From Bifidobacterium phasiani (GTDB lineage: Bacteria > Actinomycetota > Actinomycetes > Actinomycetales > Bifidobacteriaceae): 64,000 nucleotides of DNA. The stretch is taken from the NCBI RefSeq assembly GCF_019331775.1, contig NZ_JAHBBD010000013.1, positions 1 through 64,000 of the forward strand. The letters are read 5' to 3'. The notes beneath the pieces were generated by a model that did no database searches, had not been told where the DNA came from, and saw only the letters and a list, made by a program, of their open reading frames with translations. The translations under genes and the position numbers were made by a program. Positions within the stretch are counted from its first letter, which is position 1. Each line of letters begins with the position of its first letter. This document shows positions 1-13,627 of this stretch, one piece after another.

Positions 1-1606
1 GCGGGATGGGTCGCGACGGGGGTGCGGCGGGGCCGGACGGCCCGGCGAAGGGTTGCCGGACGGCGCCGTCGGGACGACTGCCCGGCGTTGCGGAAGGCCC
101 GGCATCGCCGGGACGGGCGCCCGGCACGGCGGAGGATTCGGCGTCATCGAGACGAGTGCCCGGTGCGGCGGAAGGCTCGGCGTCATCGAGACGAGCGGCC
201 CGCGCGGCGGGGTCGGCGTCGGCATGGATCGCGTCGCCGTTCGCGCCGTCTCCGGCCGTATCGTCGCCAGTCGTACCATCGCCGGCGCCGTCGGCCGGAT
301 CCACGGCATCGGCGTTCCGACCGGATACCGCGACGGGCGCGGCGACGGCGGCGGCATCGACAACAGCGCCATCGACGGCAGCGGCACCGACAGCGGCAGC
401 GTCGACGGTTACATCATCGGCAGCAGCAACGACGTCATCAGCAACGGTGTCATCGGCACCGCCGACGGTCGCCGTGCCGCCGTCGGCGGCATCGGAAGCA
501 GCGACAGTAGTGCCGGCGGCACCGGGCGCCGCAGCGGCGTCATTGGCGGAGTCCACCTCGCCGCGCGGGCCGGACGGGACCGGAGCGGCGCCGTCATTGC
601 GGGTCAGCCCCGGCTCGGACGCGGGTCCGTGGGCCGCGGCACCGTCCGGAGCGGTCGGGACCGAGAGATCGGGGCCGCCGTTCGGCGTGCCGGCGCCATA
701 CGGGTTCGCGGCGCCGCCGGGATTCGTGGTTCCGCCGAAGACCGGAACCCCGCCGGATGCGGAGCCGGGTACGGAGCCGGAGGCGCCACCGCCGTCCCCC
801 ATGCCCTGCGGCGCGGGAACGGGCCCCTGGGCCGGGGCGCCGGGAGCGGCGGCACCAAAGACCGAAGCGCCGGGAGCCGGGGCGCCCGTCTCCTGTCGGA
901 AGTCATACCCGCCGGCGGCACCCGCGGCATACCCGGCTGCACCGGCGCCCGCGGCAGAACCGGCGGCACCCGTGGCGTACCCGCCATCGGCTCCAGAGGC
1001 ATACCCGCCGGCACCGGCGCCCGCGGCATACCCGGCGTACCCGCCGGCGGCATACCCCGGCGCGGCGTTGCCCTGCGCCCGCCAGCGGTTCGCGTCGGCT
1101 TCGTTGCGCCGGTTGACGCACGACCACACGATCAGCCACAGCGCGGACGCGCCGACGCCCAGCCCGAAGATCCACATGCCGGGCCAGAAGATCGTGGCCA
1201 CCAGGCACACCAGCACGCCGACGCAGCTCCAGTCCCAGCGCGCCCCCATCAGCTCCTCGCACAGGATGCGCCCGTCGCGGCCGTCCGGCAGCAGGAACCA
1301 TGCCAGCCCGTAGAACGCGGCGCCGATGCCGCACACCAGGACCGCGCCGACCATCAGCGCGCGCACCAGCATCGGGCTCCACCCCAGGTACGACGCCAGG
1401 CCGCCGCACACGCCGCCGATCCATCGCTCGTCGCCGCGCGTCAGCCCGCTTTCGCGGATCCAGGAGAAGAACCGCGTGGAATACCGTTCGTAGTCGCCCG
1501 GCGAGCCGGCGGGCCGCCCCTGCGGCGGCTGCCAGCCGGGCGCCCCCTGCCCGCCCTGCGGCGGCTGCCAGGATGCGCCGGACGTTGTGTGGTTTGCATT
1601 GCTCAT
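1..1606 (-). CDS. PspC-domain membrane protein (3' end cut by window edge)
   Basis: The frame stays open from the ATG at 1606 to the window edge, so the C-terminus is missing. Residues about 1-45 are a Gln/Pro/Gly-rich cytoplasmic segment. Then comes a PspC-like domain (motif RWIGGVCGGLASYLGW) with hydrophobic helices ending in WFLLPDGRDG, followed by two more membrane segments (about residues 120-165). The rest is a very long low-complexity Ala/Gly/Pro/Asp tail. PspC proteins sense envelope stress. The gene is divergent from a PspC-containing histidine kinase, and both start sites share the same 5' context, so joint control is likely. There is no Shine-Dalgarno sequence; a TGTAAT box lies 6 nt before the ATG. 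The function of the tail is unknown. Confidence 0.8.
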   Translation of the reverse strand, partial: MSNANHTTSGASWQPPQGGQGAPGWQPPQGRPAGSPGDYERYSTRFFSWIRESGLTRGDERWIGGVCGGLASYLGWSPMLVRALMVGAVLVCGIGAAFYGLAWFLLPDGRDGRILCEELMGARWDWSCVGVLVCLVATIFWPGMWIFGLGVGASALWLIVWSCVNRRNEADANRWRAQGNAAPGYAAGGYAGYAAGAGAGGYASGADGGYATGAAGSAAGAGAAGYAAGAAGGYDFRQETGAPAPGASVFGAAAPGAPAQGPVPAPQGMGDGGGASGSVPGSASGGVPVFGGTTNPGGAANPYGAGTPNGGPDLSVPTAPDGAAAHGPASEPGLTRNDGAAPVPSGPRGEVDSANDAAAAPGAAGTTVAASDAADGGTATVGGADDTVADDVVAAADDVTVDAAAVGAAAVDGAVVDAAAVAAPVAVSGRNADAVDPADGAGDGTTGDDTAGDGANGDAIHADADPAARAARLDDAEPSAAPGTRLDDAESSAVPGARPGDAGPSATPGSRPDGAVRQPFAGPSGPAAPPSRPIP

Positions 1607-1719
1607 GGTTCCATTACAGCAAAGCCGCGGCCTCGGAACCCATCCGGGAACACCCTGAAAATTCCCTGAACACCGCGGTTCTCCGGGTCCGAGCCGGTTC
1701 GCGGCGGGACAATGGAACC
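1607..1719. promoter_or_regulatory. Divergent promoters for the two PspC genes, both apparently leaderless
   Basis: The two start codons are preceded by the same string AATGGAACC in opposite orientation. On the minus strand TGTAAT (1613-1618) ends 6 nt before the ATG at 1606. On the plus strand GACAAT (1708-1713) ends 6 nt before the ATG at 1720. Neither gene has a Shine-Dalgarno sequence. The spacing puts transcription starts at or next to the A of each ATG, which implies leaderless mRNAs. Confidence 0.55.
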
Positions 1720-3177
1720 ATGACGCAACCATGGAACCCCACGCCGGGCACTCCGCCCCACATGCCTGCGTACGCCACGCGCGCCGTGCCGTACGGCGCG
1801 CCGCCGCAATGGCACGGCGCGCCCGGGTACGGGCCGGCGCATCCGGCGGCGCTGCCCCTGATGCGCCCGAGGCAGGGGCGGTGGCTGTGCGGCGTGTGCC
1901 GCGGCATCAGCCTGCACCTGCACGTCTCGGTCGCCGTGGTCCGGCTGCTGTTCGTCGCCGCGGCGTTCCTCTTCGGCGCCGGCATCCTGGCCTACGTGTT
2001 CCTGTGGCTGTTCCTCCCGGTCGGCGACCCGGTCGCCGCGGCGGCCGCGCACGCCCGCCCGGTCGGCCAGGCGCCGCTGTCGCGCGGCAACGCGGCCTTC
2101 GGCGCCGCATCCGCGGACGCCGACCCCGGAGCGGACACCGACCCCGCCGACGGCTCCGAAAGCCTCGTCGACGCCCTCAAACGCGCGCCGAAACCCGCGC
2201 TCGTCGCCTCGGCGGGCGTCGTGCTGATCGTCGCCAGCATCCTGCTCATGGCCAGCGGCGTCAGCTCGTTCGCCGTGTTCCCGATCATGCTGGGCCTGTG
2301 CGGCGTCGGGGTCTCCTGGCTGCGGTTCACCGCCGAGGACGGGCGCCCCTGGCCGACGATCGCCGGCTTCGCGCTGCTGTTCCTCGCCTACGCGATCTAC
2401 GTGGCCAACGTCGCCTCGACGGGCTGGACCGCGCCGGGCCGCTACATCCTCGGCGGCATGGCGCTGCTGGTCGGCGCGGTGCTGGCCGTCGTGCCGTGGC
2501 TGAACGCGATGGTGCGGGGGCTGGCCACCGAACGCGCCCTCAAGGAGCGCGAGGAGGAGCGCGCCGACATGACCGCGCACCTGCACGACGGCGTGCTGCA
2601 GACGCTGGCGCTGATCCAGCTGCACTCCGACGAGCCGCAGACGGTGTTCTCGCTCGCCCGGCAGCAGGAGCGCGAGCTGCGCGAATGGCTGTACCAGGAG
2701 CGCACGCCGTCGGACCGCTCCGTGAGCAGCGGGCTCAAGCAGATCGCCGCGCAGGTCGAGGACGAGCACGGCAAGCCGATCGAGGTGGTCACCGTCGGCG
2801 ACGCGCGGCCGAGCGCGCAGACCGACGCGCTGCTCGACGCCGCCCGCCAGGCCCTGGTCAACGCGGTGACGCACGGCGGCGAGCCGATCTCGGTGTACTG
2901 CGAGGCGGGCGACGACACGGTCGAGGTGTTCGTGCGCGACCATGGCGACGGATTCGACGTCCACGCCATCCCCGAGGACCGCCTCGGCATCCGCGAGTCC
3001 ATCGTGGGCCGAATCAAGCGCCGCGGCGGCTCCGTGGAGATCGTCTCGCGGCCCGGCTGGGGCACCGAGGTGCGCATGCACATGCCGATCCGCGGCACGG
3101 CGCGGACGGCGGACGGCGCCGACCAGACGCCGCACGGCGAGCCGGCCGGGGAGCAACGGGGAGGAGGCGCGCGATGA
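1720..3177 (+). CDS. PspC-domain sensor histidine kinase
   Basis: 485 residues. A proline-rich N-terminus is followed by a PspC domain (GRWLCGVCRGISLHL, about residues 52-66, with the membrane segment after it), a linker, four further membrane segments (about 165-265), and a cytoplasmic kinase part. The phospho-acceptor is H289 in the HLHDGVLQTLALI box typical of HisKA_3 (NarL/LiaS-type) kinases. The ATP-binding domain follows, with a QALVNAVTHG N-box and DHGDGFD G-box. The next gene is the response regulator (ATGA overlap), so they form a cognate pair. PspC-fused kinases are common in actinobacteria and usually respond to envelope stress. I chose the ATG at 1720 because a GACAAT -10 box ends 6 nt before it; the frame is open upstream but lacks a credible start. 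Confidence 0.88.
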   Translation: MTQPWNPTPGTPPHMPAYATRAVPYGAPPQWHGAPGYGPAHPAALPLMRPRQGRWLCGVCRGISLHLHVSVAVVRLLFVAAAFLFGAGILAYVFLWLFLPVGDPVAAAAAHARPVGQAPLSRGNAAFGAASADADPGADTDPADGSESLVDALKRAPKPALVASAGVVLIVASILLMASGVSSFAVFPIMLGLCGVGVSWLRFTAEDGRPWPTIAGFALLFLAYAIYVANVASTGWTAPGRYILGGMALLVGAVLAVVPWLNAMVRGLATERALKEREEERADMTAHLHDGVLQTLALIQLHSDEPQTVFSLARQQERELREWLYQERTPSDRSVSSGLKQIAAQVEDEHGKPIEVVTVGDARPSAQTDALLDAARQALVNAVTHGGEPISVYCEAGDDTVEVFVRDHGDGFDVHAIPEDRLGIRESIVGRIKRRGGSVEIVSRPGWGTEVRMHMPIRGTARTADGADQTPHGEPAGEQRGGGAR

Positions 3178-3881
3178 ACGCTGCTACGCTCGAAGACATG
3201 ACACCCTATGACACGACCGATCCCCATGCCGCCCCGATCCGGGTGGCCGTGGTCGACGACCACGAGATGTTCCGCGCCGGGGTCATCGCCACGCTGCAGC
3301 CGTATTTCGACATCGTCGGGCAGGCGCCCGACGTCGAGGGCTCGGTGGCGATGATCGGCGAGACCCGCCCCGACGTGGTCCTGCTCGACGTCCACGTGCC
3401 CGGCGGCGAGGGCGGCGGAGGCGCCGAGATCCTGGCGAAGTCGCGGGCGCTGTCGCCCGGGTCGGCGTTCCTGGCGCTGTCGGTCTCCGACTCCCCGCAG
3501 GACGTGGGCGCCGTGATCCGCGCCGGCGCGCGCGGCTATGTGACCAAGACCATCACCGGCGACGATCTGATCTCCTCGATCAAGCAGGTGCACGAGGGCT
3601 ACGCGGTGTTCTCCCCCAAGCTCGCCGGGTTCGTGCTCTCCGCATTCCAGGGCGCCCCGGCCGGCGCGCCCGTGCACGACGACGAGCTCGACCGCCTCTC
3701 CGCACGCGAGCAGGAGGTCATGCGGCTCATCGCCCGCGGCTACACCTACAAGGAGGTCGCCTCGGAGCTGTTCATCTCCATCAAGACGGTGGAGACGCAT
3801 ATGAGCTCGGTGCTGCGCAAGCTGCAGCTGTCGAACCGCACCGAGCTGACGCGGTGGGCGGCCGACCGGCGCATCGTCTGA
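3174..3881 (+). CDS. LuxR/NarL-family response regulator
   Basis: 235 residues. The receiver domain has the acidic pocket in VAVVDDHEMFRAG, the phospho-accepting D72 in VVLLDVHVPGG, and a conserved Lys in GYVTKTITGDD. A C-terminal LuxR helix-turn-helix follows (LSAREQEVMRLIARG ... SIKTVETHMSSVLRKL). The ATG overlaps the kinase stop codon (ATGA) and has the Shine-Dalgarno sequence GGAGGCG, so translation is coupled. It is probably phosphorylated by the PspC kinase and may regulate the divergent PspC promoters. A small hairpin with arms ACGAC/GTCGT lies near 3978-3991, but no strong terminator is visible before the convergent galE. Confidence 0.92.
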   Translation: MNAATLEDMTPYDTTDPHAAPIRVAVVDDHEMFRAGVIATLQPYFDIVGQAPDVEGSVAMIGETRPDVVLLDVHVPGGEGGGGAEILAKSRALSPGSAFLALSVSDSPQDVGAVIRAGARGYVTKTITGDDLISSIKQVHEGYAVFSPKLAGFVLSAFQGAPAGAPVHDDELDRLSAREQEVMRLIARGYTYKEVASELFISIKTVETHMSSVLRKLQLSNRTELTRWAADRRIV

Positions 3882-4036
3882 CATCGGCGGGCGGCGGCAC
3901 GCGCCGCGCATGGAACCGCCCGCCGGTCGCGGGGTCGCGGGCGGCGGGCGGTCACCAAGGGGTGCGGGAGACGACTAGACGACTTGTGTCGTTTGCGGGC
4001 GGCGGACCGTCTTACGGGGCGGCCGGCCGCCGAGGG

Positions 4037-5056
4037 TCACAGCCCGCGGAACCCGTTGGGGTTCTTTGTCTGCCAGTTCAGCGACGACGCGGCCATGTCG
4101 TCGATGGTCAGCTCGGCCTTCCAGCCCAGCTCCCGCTCGGCCTTCGAGGCGTCGGCGTAGCAGGCGTCGATGTCGCCGGGGCGCCGCGGCTTGATGGCGT
4201 ACGGGATCGGGTGGCCGGCCGCCTTCTCGTAGGCGCGGATCACCTCGAGCACCGAATAGCCGTGCCCGGTGCCCAGGTTGTACACGTACACGCCCGGGTC
4301 CGTGATTTTGTCGACCACGGCGACGTGCCCGCGCGCCAGGTCCACGACGTGGATGTAGTCGCGCACGCCGGTGCCGTCCGGGGTGTCGTAGTCGTCGCCG
4401 AACACCTGCACCTCGGCCAGCTCGCCGAGCGCGACCTTGGCGATGTACGGCGTGAGGTTCGCCGGGATGCCCTTGGGGTCCTCGCCCAGCAGGCCGGACT
4501 CGTGGGCGCCGACCGGGTTGAAGTAGCGCAGCAGCACGACCGTCCACGAGTCGTCGGCCACGTGCACGTCGCGCAGCATCTGCTCCTGGAACAGCTTCGA
4601 GGTGCCGTACGGGTTCGTGGTGCCGCCGGTCGGCGTCTGCTCGGTGATCGGCAGCTCCTCGGGCTTGCCGTACACGGTCGCCGACGACGAGAAGATGATC
4701 TTCTTGACGTTGTGCGCGCGCATCGTGCGCAGCAGCACCAGCGTGCTGTACAGGTTGTTGTCGTAGTACTCGATGGGCTTGGCGACCGACTCGCCGACGG
4801 CCTTGAGCCCGGCGAAGTGGATCACCCAGTCGATGTCGTTCTCGCTGAAGATGCGCTCCATGAGCGCCGCGTCGCGCACGTCGCCGTCGTAGCGGCGGAT
4901 GGTCCCGCCGGTGATCTGCTCGACGCGGCGCAGCGCCTCCGGCGAGGAGTTGCCGTAGTTGTCGACCGACACGACGTCGTAGCCGCGCTCCAGCAGCTCG
5001 ACGTCGGTGTGGGTGGCGATGTAGCCGGCGCCGCCGGTGACCAGAATCGTTGTCAT
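4037..5056 (-). CDS. galE: UDP-glucose 4-epimerase (last gene of the lnp operon)
   Basis: 339 residues, the normal length. The Rossmann NAD-binding motif is GGAGYIA near the N-terminus, S125 lies in FSSSATVYG, and the catalytic pair Y150/K154 lies in NPYGTSK. It interconverts UDP-galactose and UDP-glucose, and usually UDP-GalNAc/UDP-GlcNAc in bifidobacteria. It is the most downstream gene of the lacto-N-biose operon, 74 nt after galT, and corresponds to lnpD of B. longum. With galT it completes the Leloir-like recycling of the galactose 1-phosphate made by LnpA. A Shine-Dalgarno sequence (GAAAGGACGAACG) precedes the ATG. Confidence 0.96.
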   Translation of the reverse strand: MTTILVTGGAGYIATHTDVELLERGYDVVSVDNYGNSSPEALRRVEQITGGTIRRYDGDVRDAALMERIFSENDIDWVIHFAGLKAVGESVAKPIEYYDNNLYSTLVLLRTMRAHNVKKIIFSSSATVYGKPEELPITEQTPTGGTTNPYGTSKLFQEQMLRDVHVADDSWTVVLLRYFNPVGAHESGLLGEDPKGIPANLTPYIAKVALGELAEVQVFGDDYDTPDGTGVRDYIHVVDLARGHVAVVDKITDPGVYVYNLGTGHGYSVLEVIRAYEKAAGHPIPYAIKPRRPGDIDACYADASKAERELGWKAELTIDDMAASSLNWQTKNPNGFRGL

Positions 5057-5130
5057 CGTTCGTCCTTTCGTGTCCGTTGCCGCCCTCGCGCCCGGCCTCT
5101 GCCCGGCGCGGGGGCGGCCCCGCCTCTACG

Positions 5131-10044
<4,914 letters not shown>

Positions 10045-10104
10045 GGTGGTGTGTCTCTCCTTTCCGCGTCGTCGCGGAGCGGGCGCGTTTGCGCGCGGTA
10101 TGGC

Positions 10105-10168
10105 CGCGGGACGGCGTCCCGCGATGGGGATGGGGCGGGCCGGGGCGGAAGGAGGGCGCCGGCCCGCC
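10105..10168 (-). terminator. Two strong hairpins between the permease gene and lnpA
   Basis: First hairpin: perfect 8-bp arms CGCGGGAC (10105-10112) and GTCCCGCG (10116-10123). Second: perfect 10-bp arms GGCGGGCCGG (10134-10143) and CCGGCCCGCC (10159-10168). Neither has a T-run. They lie in the 147-nt gap inside the operon, so they more likely act as partial attenuators or as 3'-end stabilisers for the transporter mRNA than as a full stop. Confidence 0.5.
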
Positions 10169-10191
10169 ACGATCGGGATGCGACCCGGCCG

Positions 10192-11130
10192 TCAGCCCTT
10201 GACGGCGCCGGCCGCGAGTCCGGCCTGCCAGTAGCGCTGCAGGCCGAGGAACAGGACGATCACCGGCAGCACGCCGAGCAGGGCGCCCATCATCAGCGCG
10301 CCGCGGTCGTTGAACGTGGACAGCGACACCATGCCGTACAGGCCCAGCGTGACCGGCTTGAGCTCGTCGCTGGAGATCATCATCAGCGGCAGCAGGAAGT
10401 TGTTCCACGTCTGCACGAACATGAACAGGAAGATCGTCACCATCGCGGGGGCGAGCAGCCGCAGCACGATGGTGAAGAAGATCCTGGCCTCGCCCGCGCC
10501 GTCGATGCGGGCCGCCTCGATCAGCTCGTCCGGCACCGAGGTCTGCGCGTACACGCGCCCCAGGAAGAAGCCGAACGGCGAGACCGAGCACGGGATGATG
10601 ATCGCGAGCATCGTGTTGGTCAGGTGCAGCGCGTGGAAGATCGAATACTGCGGGATCGTCAGCAGCGAGGCCGGCATCAGCATGCAGCCCATGATGACGG
10701 CCATCGCCAGGCCGCGGCCGCGGAACGCGAACTTGGCGGTCGCATAGCCGGCCATCACCGACACGACGGTGCCGATGAGCGCGGAGATGCCCGAATACAG
10801 CAGCGAGTTGAGCACCCACCGCCAGAAGTTGCCGCGGGTCCAGCCCAACAGCGTCGTGTAGTTGTCGGCGATGGCGTCCGGCAGGTCGGCCAGTCCCACC
10901 GCGAACCACAGGCCGTTGCTGCCGGTGAGCTGCGAGGGGGTCTTGGTGCAGGCGATGATCGCCCAGTAGATCGGGAACAGGAAGTAGATGAGTGCGACCA
11001 CCAGGATCACGACGGTGATGGTCTTGACCATCGCGTTCGGGCGCATCGAGCGCGGCAGGTCGTTCTCGTGCTTCTCGCGGATGCGGTCGGCCCTGCGGCG
11101 GGCGCGGGCAGCCTTGCTCATATCCCTCAT
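10192..11130 (-). CDS. Sugar ABC transporter permease, MalG type (LNB/GNB importer)
   Basis: 312 residues with six predicted membrane helices after a basic N-terminus. The cytoplasmic EAA loop ELIEAARIDGAGEARIF contacts the ATPase. It is the second permease of the lacto-N-biose/galacto-N-biose importer (the GltC equivalent in B. longum). The start overlaps the stop of the upstream permease (ATGA). The operon encodes no ATPase, as in other bifidobacterial lnp clusters, so a shared MsmK-type ATPase encoded elsewhere probably powers it. Confidence 0.93.
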   Translation of the reverse strand: MRDMSKAARARRRADRIREKHENDLPRSMRPNAMVKTITVVILVVALIYFLFPIYWAIIACTKTPSQLTGSNGLWFAVGLADLPDAIADNYTTLLGWTRGNFWRWVLNSLLYSGISALIGTVVSVMAGYATAKFAFRGRGLAMAVIMGCMLMPASLLTIPQYSIFHALHLTNTMLAIIIPCSVSPFGFFLGRVYAQTSVPDELIEAARIDGAGEARIFFTIVLRLLAPAMVTIFLFMFVQTWNNFLLPLMMISSDELKPVTLGLYGMVSLSTFNDRGALMMGALLGVLPVIVLFLGLQRYWQAGLAAGAVKG

Positions 11131-12107
11131 TCCTGGTTCACCTTCCTTTCCGCGAACGCGTAAATCATCGCGAGAATACCCGCGATGAGCGCCATGACGA
11201 TGGCGATGGCGTTGGCCGGGCCGTCGCCGCTGGGCGTGATCGTGCCCTGCGAGGTGTTCATCGCCATCATCATCGGCGTGTACGACTTGGAGATGCCCGG
11301 ATCGGAGGTCTGCATGATCTGGGGCTCGTTGAACAGCTGGATCGTGCCGACGATCGACAGCAGCATCGCCAGCAGGGCCGCGGAGCGCACGTTCGGCAGC
11401 TTGATCTTCGTCGCGATCTGCCAGCCGTTCGCGCCATCGATGCGGGCCGCCTCGTACAGGTCATGCGGGATCGCCTGCAGGGCGGCGAGGAAGATGATCA
11501 TGTTGTATCCGGTGAACGTCCAGGTGGTGATGTTGGCCATCGATCCCAGGATGATGTTGTCGTTGAAGAAGTCGACGTTGACGCCGAGGGCGGCCAGTCC
11601 CTTGACCAGCGGGGAGATCTGCCCGTTGTACAGGTAGACCCAGATGATCGAGGCGACCATGCCGGGGATGGCGTAGGGCAGGAAGTAGCCCAGACGGAAG
11701 CCGCCGATGTGCTTGACCACCAGCGAGTCGATGATCATGGCCAGCACCAACGCGATGATGATCATGATCGGCACCTGGATCACCGTGTAGACGACCACGC
11801 GTCCCACGCCGGCCCAGAAGTCCTGCGAGGTGATGACGTAGATGAAGTTCTCGACGCCCACGAACTGGTTGACCAGCTCGCCGCCGCCATAGGCGCCGCC
11901 GCCGGTGGCCACCTGGCGGAAGAAGCTCGAGTAGATGGCCCAGATGATGGGCAGGATGAACACGAAGACGAACAGGATGGCGAACGGTGCCATGAACGCC
12001 CAGCCATAGCGGTTCGCACGCTTCGTCGCGTTCGATCGTCCCGGCTTGGCGGCGCGCCTGCCCGCCCCGGCCTTCGCGGCCTTTGCGGAATGCGTCGTTG
12101 CAGTCAT
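11127..12107 (-). CDS. Sugar ABC transporter permease, MalF type (LNB/GNB importer)
   Basis: 326 residues. A basic, Ala-rich cytoplasmic N-terminus is followed by six membrane helices, and the EAA motif is DLYEAARIDGANGWQIATK. It is the first permease of the importer (the GltB equivalent) and would form a heterodimer with the product of the overlapping downstream gene. It is separated from the binding-protein gene by a 135-nt gap that holds a terminator-like hairpin. Confidence 0.93.
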   Translation of the reverse strand: MTATTHSAKAAKAGAGRRAAKPGRSNATKRANRYGWAFMAPFAILFVFVFILPIIWAIYSSFFRQVATGGGAYGGGELVNQFVGVENFIYVITSQDFWAGVGRVVVYTVIQVPIMIIIALVLAMIIDSLVVKHIGGFRLGYFLPYAIPGMVASIIWVYLYNGQISPLVKGLAALGVNVDFFNDNIILGSMANITTWTFTGYNMIIFLAALQAIPHDLYEAARIDGANGWQIATKIKLPNVRSAALLAMLLSIVGTIQLFNEPQIMQTSDPGISKSYTPMMMAMNTSQGTITPSGDGPANAIAIVMALIAGILAMIYAFAERKVNQE

Positions 12108-12135
12108 AACAAACCCTTGTCCTTGGAAAACGTTG

Positions 12136-12211
12136 CGGCCCTCACAGGGCCGGGGAGGTCGCCGTTGGCCTCGGAAAGAAAGGGCCGGAGCAGGGTCCCG
12201 CTCCGGCCCTT
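12136..12211 (-). terminator. Intra-operon terminator or attenuator after the binding-protein gene
   Basis: The main stem is a perfect 12 bp: AAGGGCCGGAGC (12180-12191) with GCTCCGGCCCTT (12200-12211). On the minus-strand transcript it is followed by TTTCTTT. A second small hairpin (CGGCCCT/AGGGCCG, 12136-12152) comes next. It lies 31 nt past the binding-protein stop. Such hairpins commonly let the binding protein be made in excess over the permeases. Confidence 0.7.
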
Positions 12212-12242
12212 CATGGTTGGAGTGTCGGTTCGAAGGACCCCG

Positions 12243-13550
12243 TCACTCCTTCACGGGAAGGTTGAGGTTCTTCAGCGCGTCCACCGACGTGGTCTGGGCC
12301 ACGGAGAAGATGTCCGCGACCGTGGCGCTGCCGTCGACCGCCTTGGCGGCGGTCTCCTTCATCGCCGCGTCGACCGCGGAGTAGCCCGGCATGTAGGTGA
12401 AGTCGCCCATGTTCTCGTTCGCGGTGGCGAACTCGGCCATGACGTCCTGGCCGCCGAAGAACTCGGCCCACGAATCGGGCGTGGTGGCCGGCTCGGTGGA
12501 CGCGGCCACGACCAGGCCCTGCGAGACCAGATCGGCGACCTGCGTGTTGAACCAGTCGAGGAACTCCATCGCCTCGGCCGGATGCTCGCAGCCCTTGAGC
12601 ACCACGACGCCGGAGCCGCCGTCGGGGCCGGTCTTGCCGTCGTTCTCGAACCAGTCGCCGATCTGGGCGACCTGCCAGTCACCGGAGCCGGTGCCGCCGG
12701 AGGAGTCGATGAACAGCGGGGCCTCCCAGGCCGCGGCGATGGTGCCGATCAGCGAGCCGTCCTGCAGCGAGGCGTCGAAGGACGGGTCCCAGCGCGGGTT
12801 GGTGGTCGCCGCGCCCGCGTCGAGCAGCTGCTGGTAGACGTCGGCCACGGCCGCGGAGCCGGCCGTCTCGGTGTCGACGACCCATTCGCCGTCCTCGACC
12901 GAGTACCAGCCGCCGGAGGCGCCGGCCAGGCCGGAGAACATGTTGCCGACCTCGTCGGCCTGGTAGGACATGATGTACTTGCCCTGGGCGGCCGCGGTCT
13001 TGGCGGCGGCGATGAGCTCGTCCTTGGTCTGCGGCACCGAGATGCCCAGGCTGTCGAACTCGGCCTTGTTGTAGAAATAGACCAGCGGACCGGTGTCTTG
13101 CGGCAGGCCGAAGGTCTTGCCGTCCACCTGCATCAGCGAGTACGGGCCGGAGGCGAAGTCGTCCTCATACTGCGAGGCGTATTCGGTGACGTCCATCAGC
13201 ATGTCCTTGACGTACACCTCGGGAATCTCGGAGTAGCCCATCTGCGCCAGGTCGGGGGCGTTGCCGGACTTGACGTCGCGCTCCAGCTTCTGCTTCATGT
13301 CGGCGGCGTTGCCGTCGAACTTGGTGGCGGTGACGTGGATGTCGGGATGCTCCTCGTTCCAGCGCGCCACGATGTCGTTGACCAGCACCATGCCGTCGCT
13401 GTCCGGCAGGCGGTGCATGTAGGTGATCTCGATGGGGCCGTCCGAGGCGGCGTCGCCGCCGCTCGACTCGCCGCCGCAGCCCGCGAGCGCGATGCACAGC
13501 GCCGAGATCGTTGCCAGTCCGGCCATGAAACGCTTTCTATTCGATACCAT
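12243..13550 (-). CDS. LNB/GNB ABC transporter substrate-binding lipoprotein
   Basis: 435 residues. A signal peptide ends in the lipobox LAGC (ALAGCGG), giving a lipid-anchored extracellular binding protein of cluster 1 (MalE-like). It is the first gene of the lnp operon and equivalent to GltA of B. longum, which binds lacto-N-biose, galacto-N-biose and related type-1 glycans. I chose the ATG at 13550 because AAAGGAG lies 9 nt upstream and a lipoprotein signal begins directly after it. The open frame runs further up to 13622 but crosses the promoter region. Confidence 0.94.
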   Translation of the reverse strand: MVSNRKRFMAGLATISALCIALAGCGGESSGGDAASDGPIEITYMHRLPDSDGMVLVNDIVARWNEEHPDIHVTATKFDGNAADMKQKLERDVKSGNAPDLAQMGYSEIPEVYVKDMLMDVTEYASQYEDDFASGPYSLMQVDGKTFGLPQDTGPLVYFYNKAEFDSLGISVPQTKDELIAAAKTAAAQGKYIMSYQADEVGNMFSGLAGASGGWYSVEDGEWVVDTETAGSAAVADVYQQLLDAGAATTNPRWDPSFDASLQDGSLIGTIAAAWEAPLFIDSSGGTGSGDWQVAQIGDWFENDGKTGPDGGSGVVVLKGCEHPAEAMEFLDWFNTQVADLVSQGLVVAASTEPATTPDSWAEFFGGQDVMAEFATANENMGDFTYMPGYSAVDAAMKETAAKAVDGSATVADIFSVAQTTSVDALKNLNLPVKE

Positions 13551-13627
13551 TCTCTCAGTCTCCTTTCGAGCGAGACGCCGCACATCCCTTGTGCGGCTTG
13601 CCGGCACCCCGTTGTGCGACATGGTTC

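Noticed and set aside
13551-13622. Longer start for the LNB-binding protein (ATG at 13622)
   Set aside because: It would add 24 residues before the lipoprotein signal and overlap the region just downstream of the promoter. The ATG at 13550 has AAAGGAG at the right distance.
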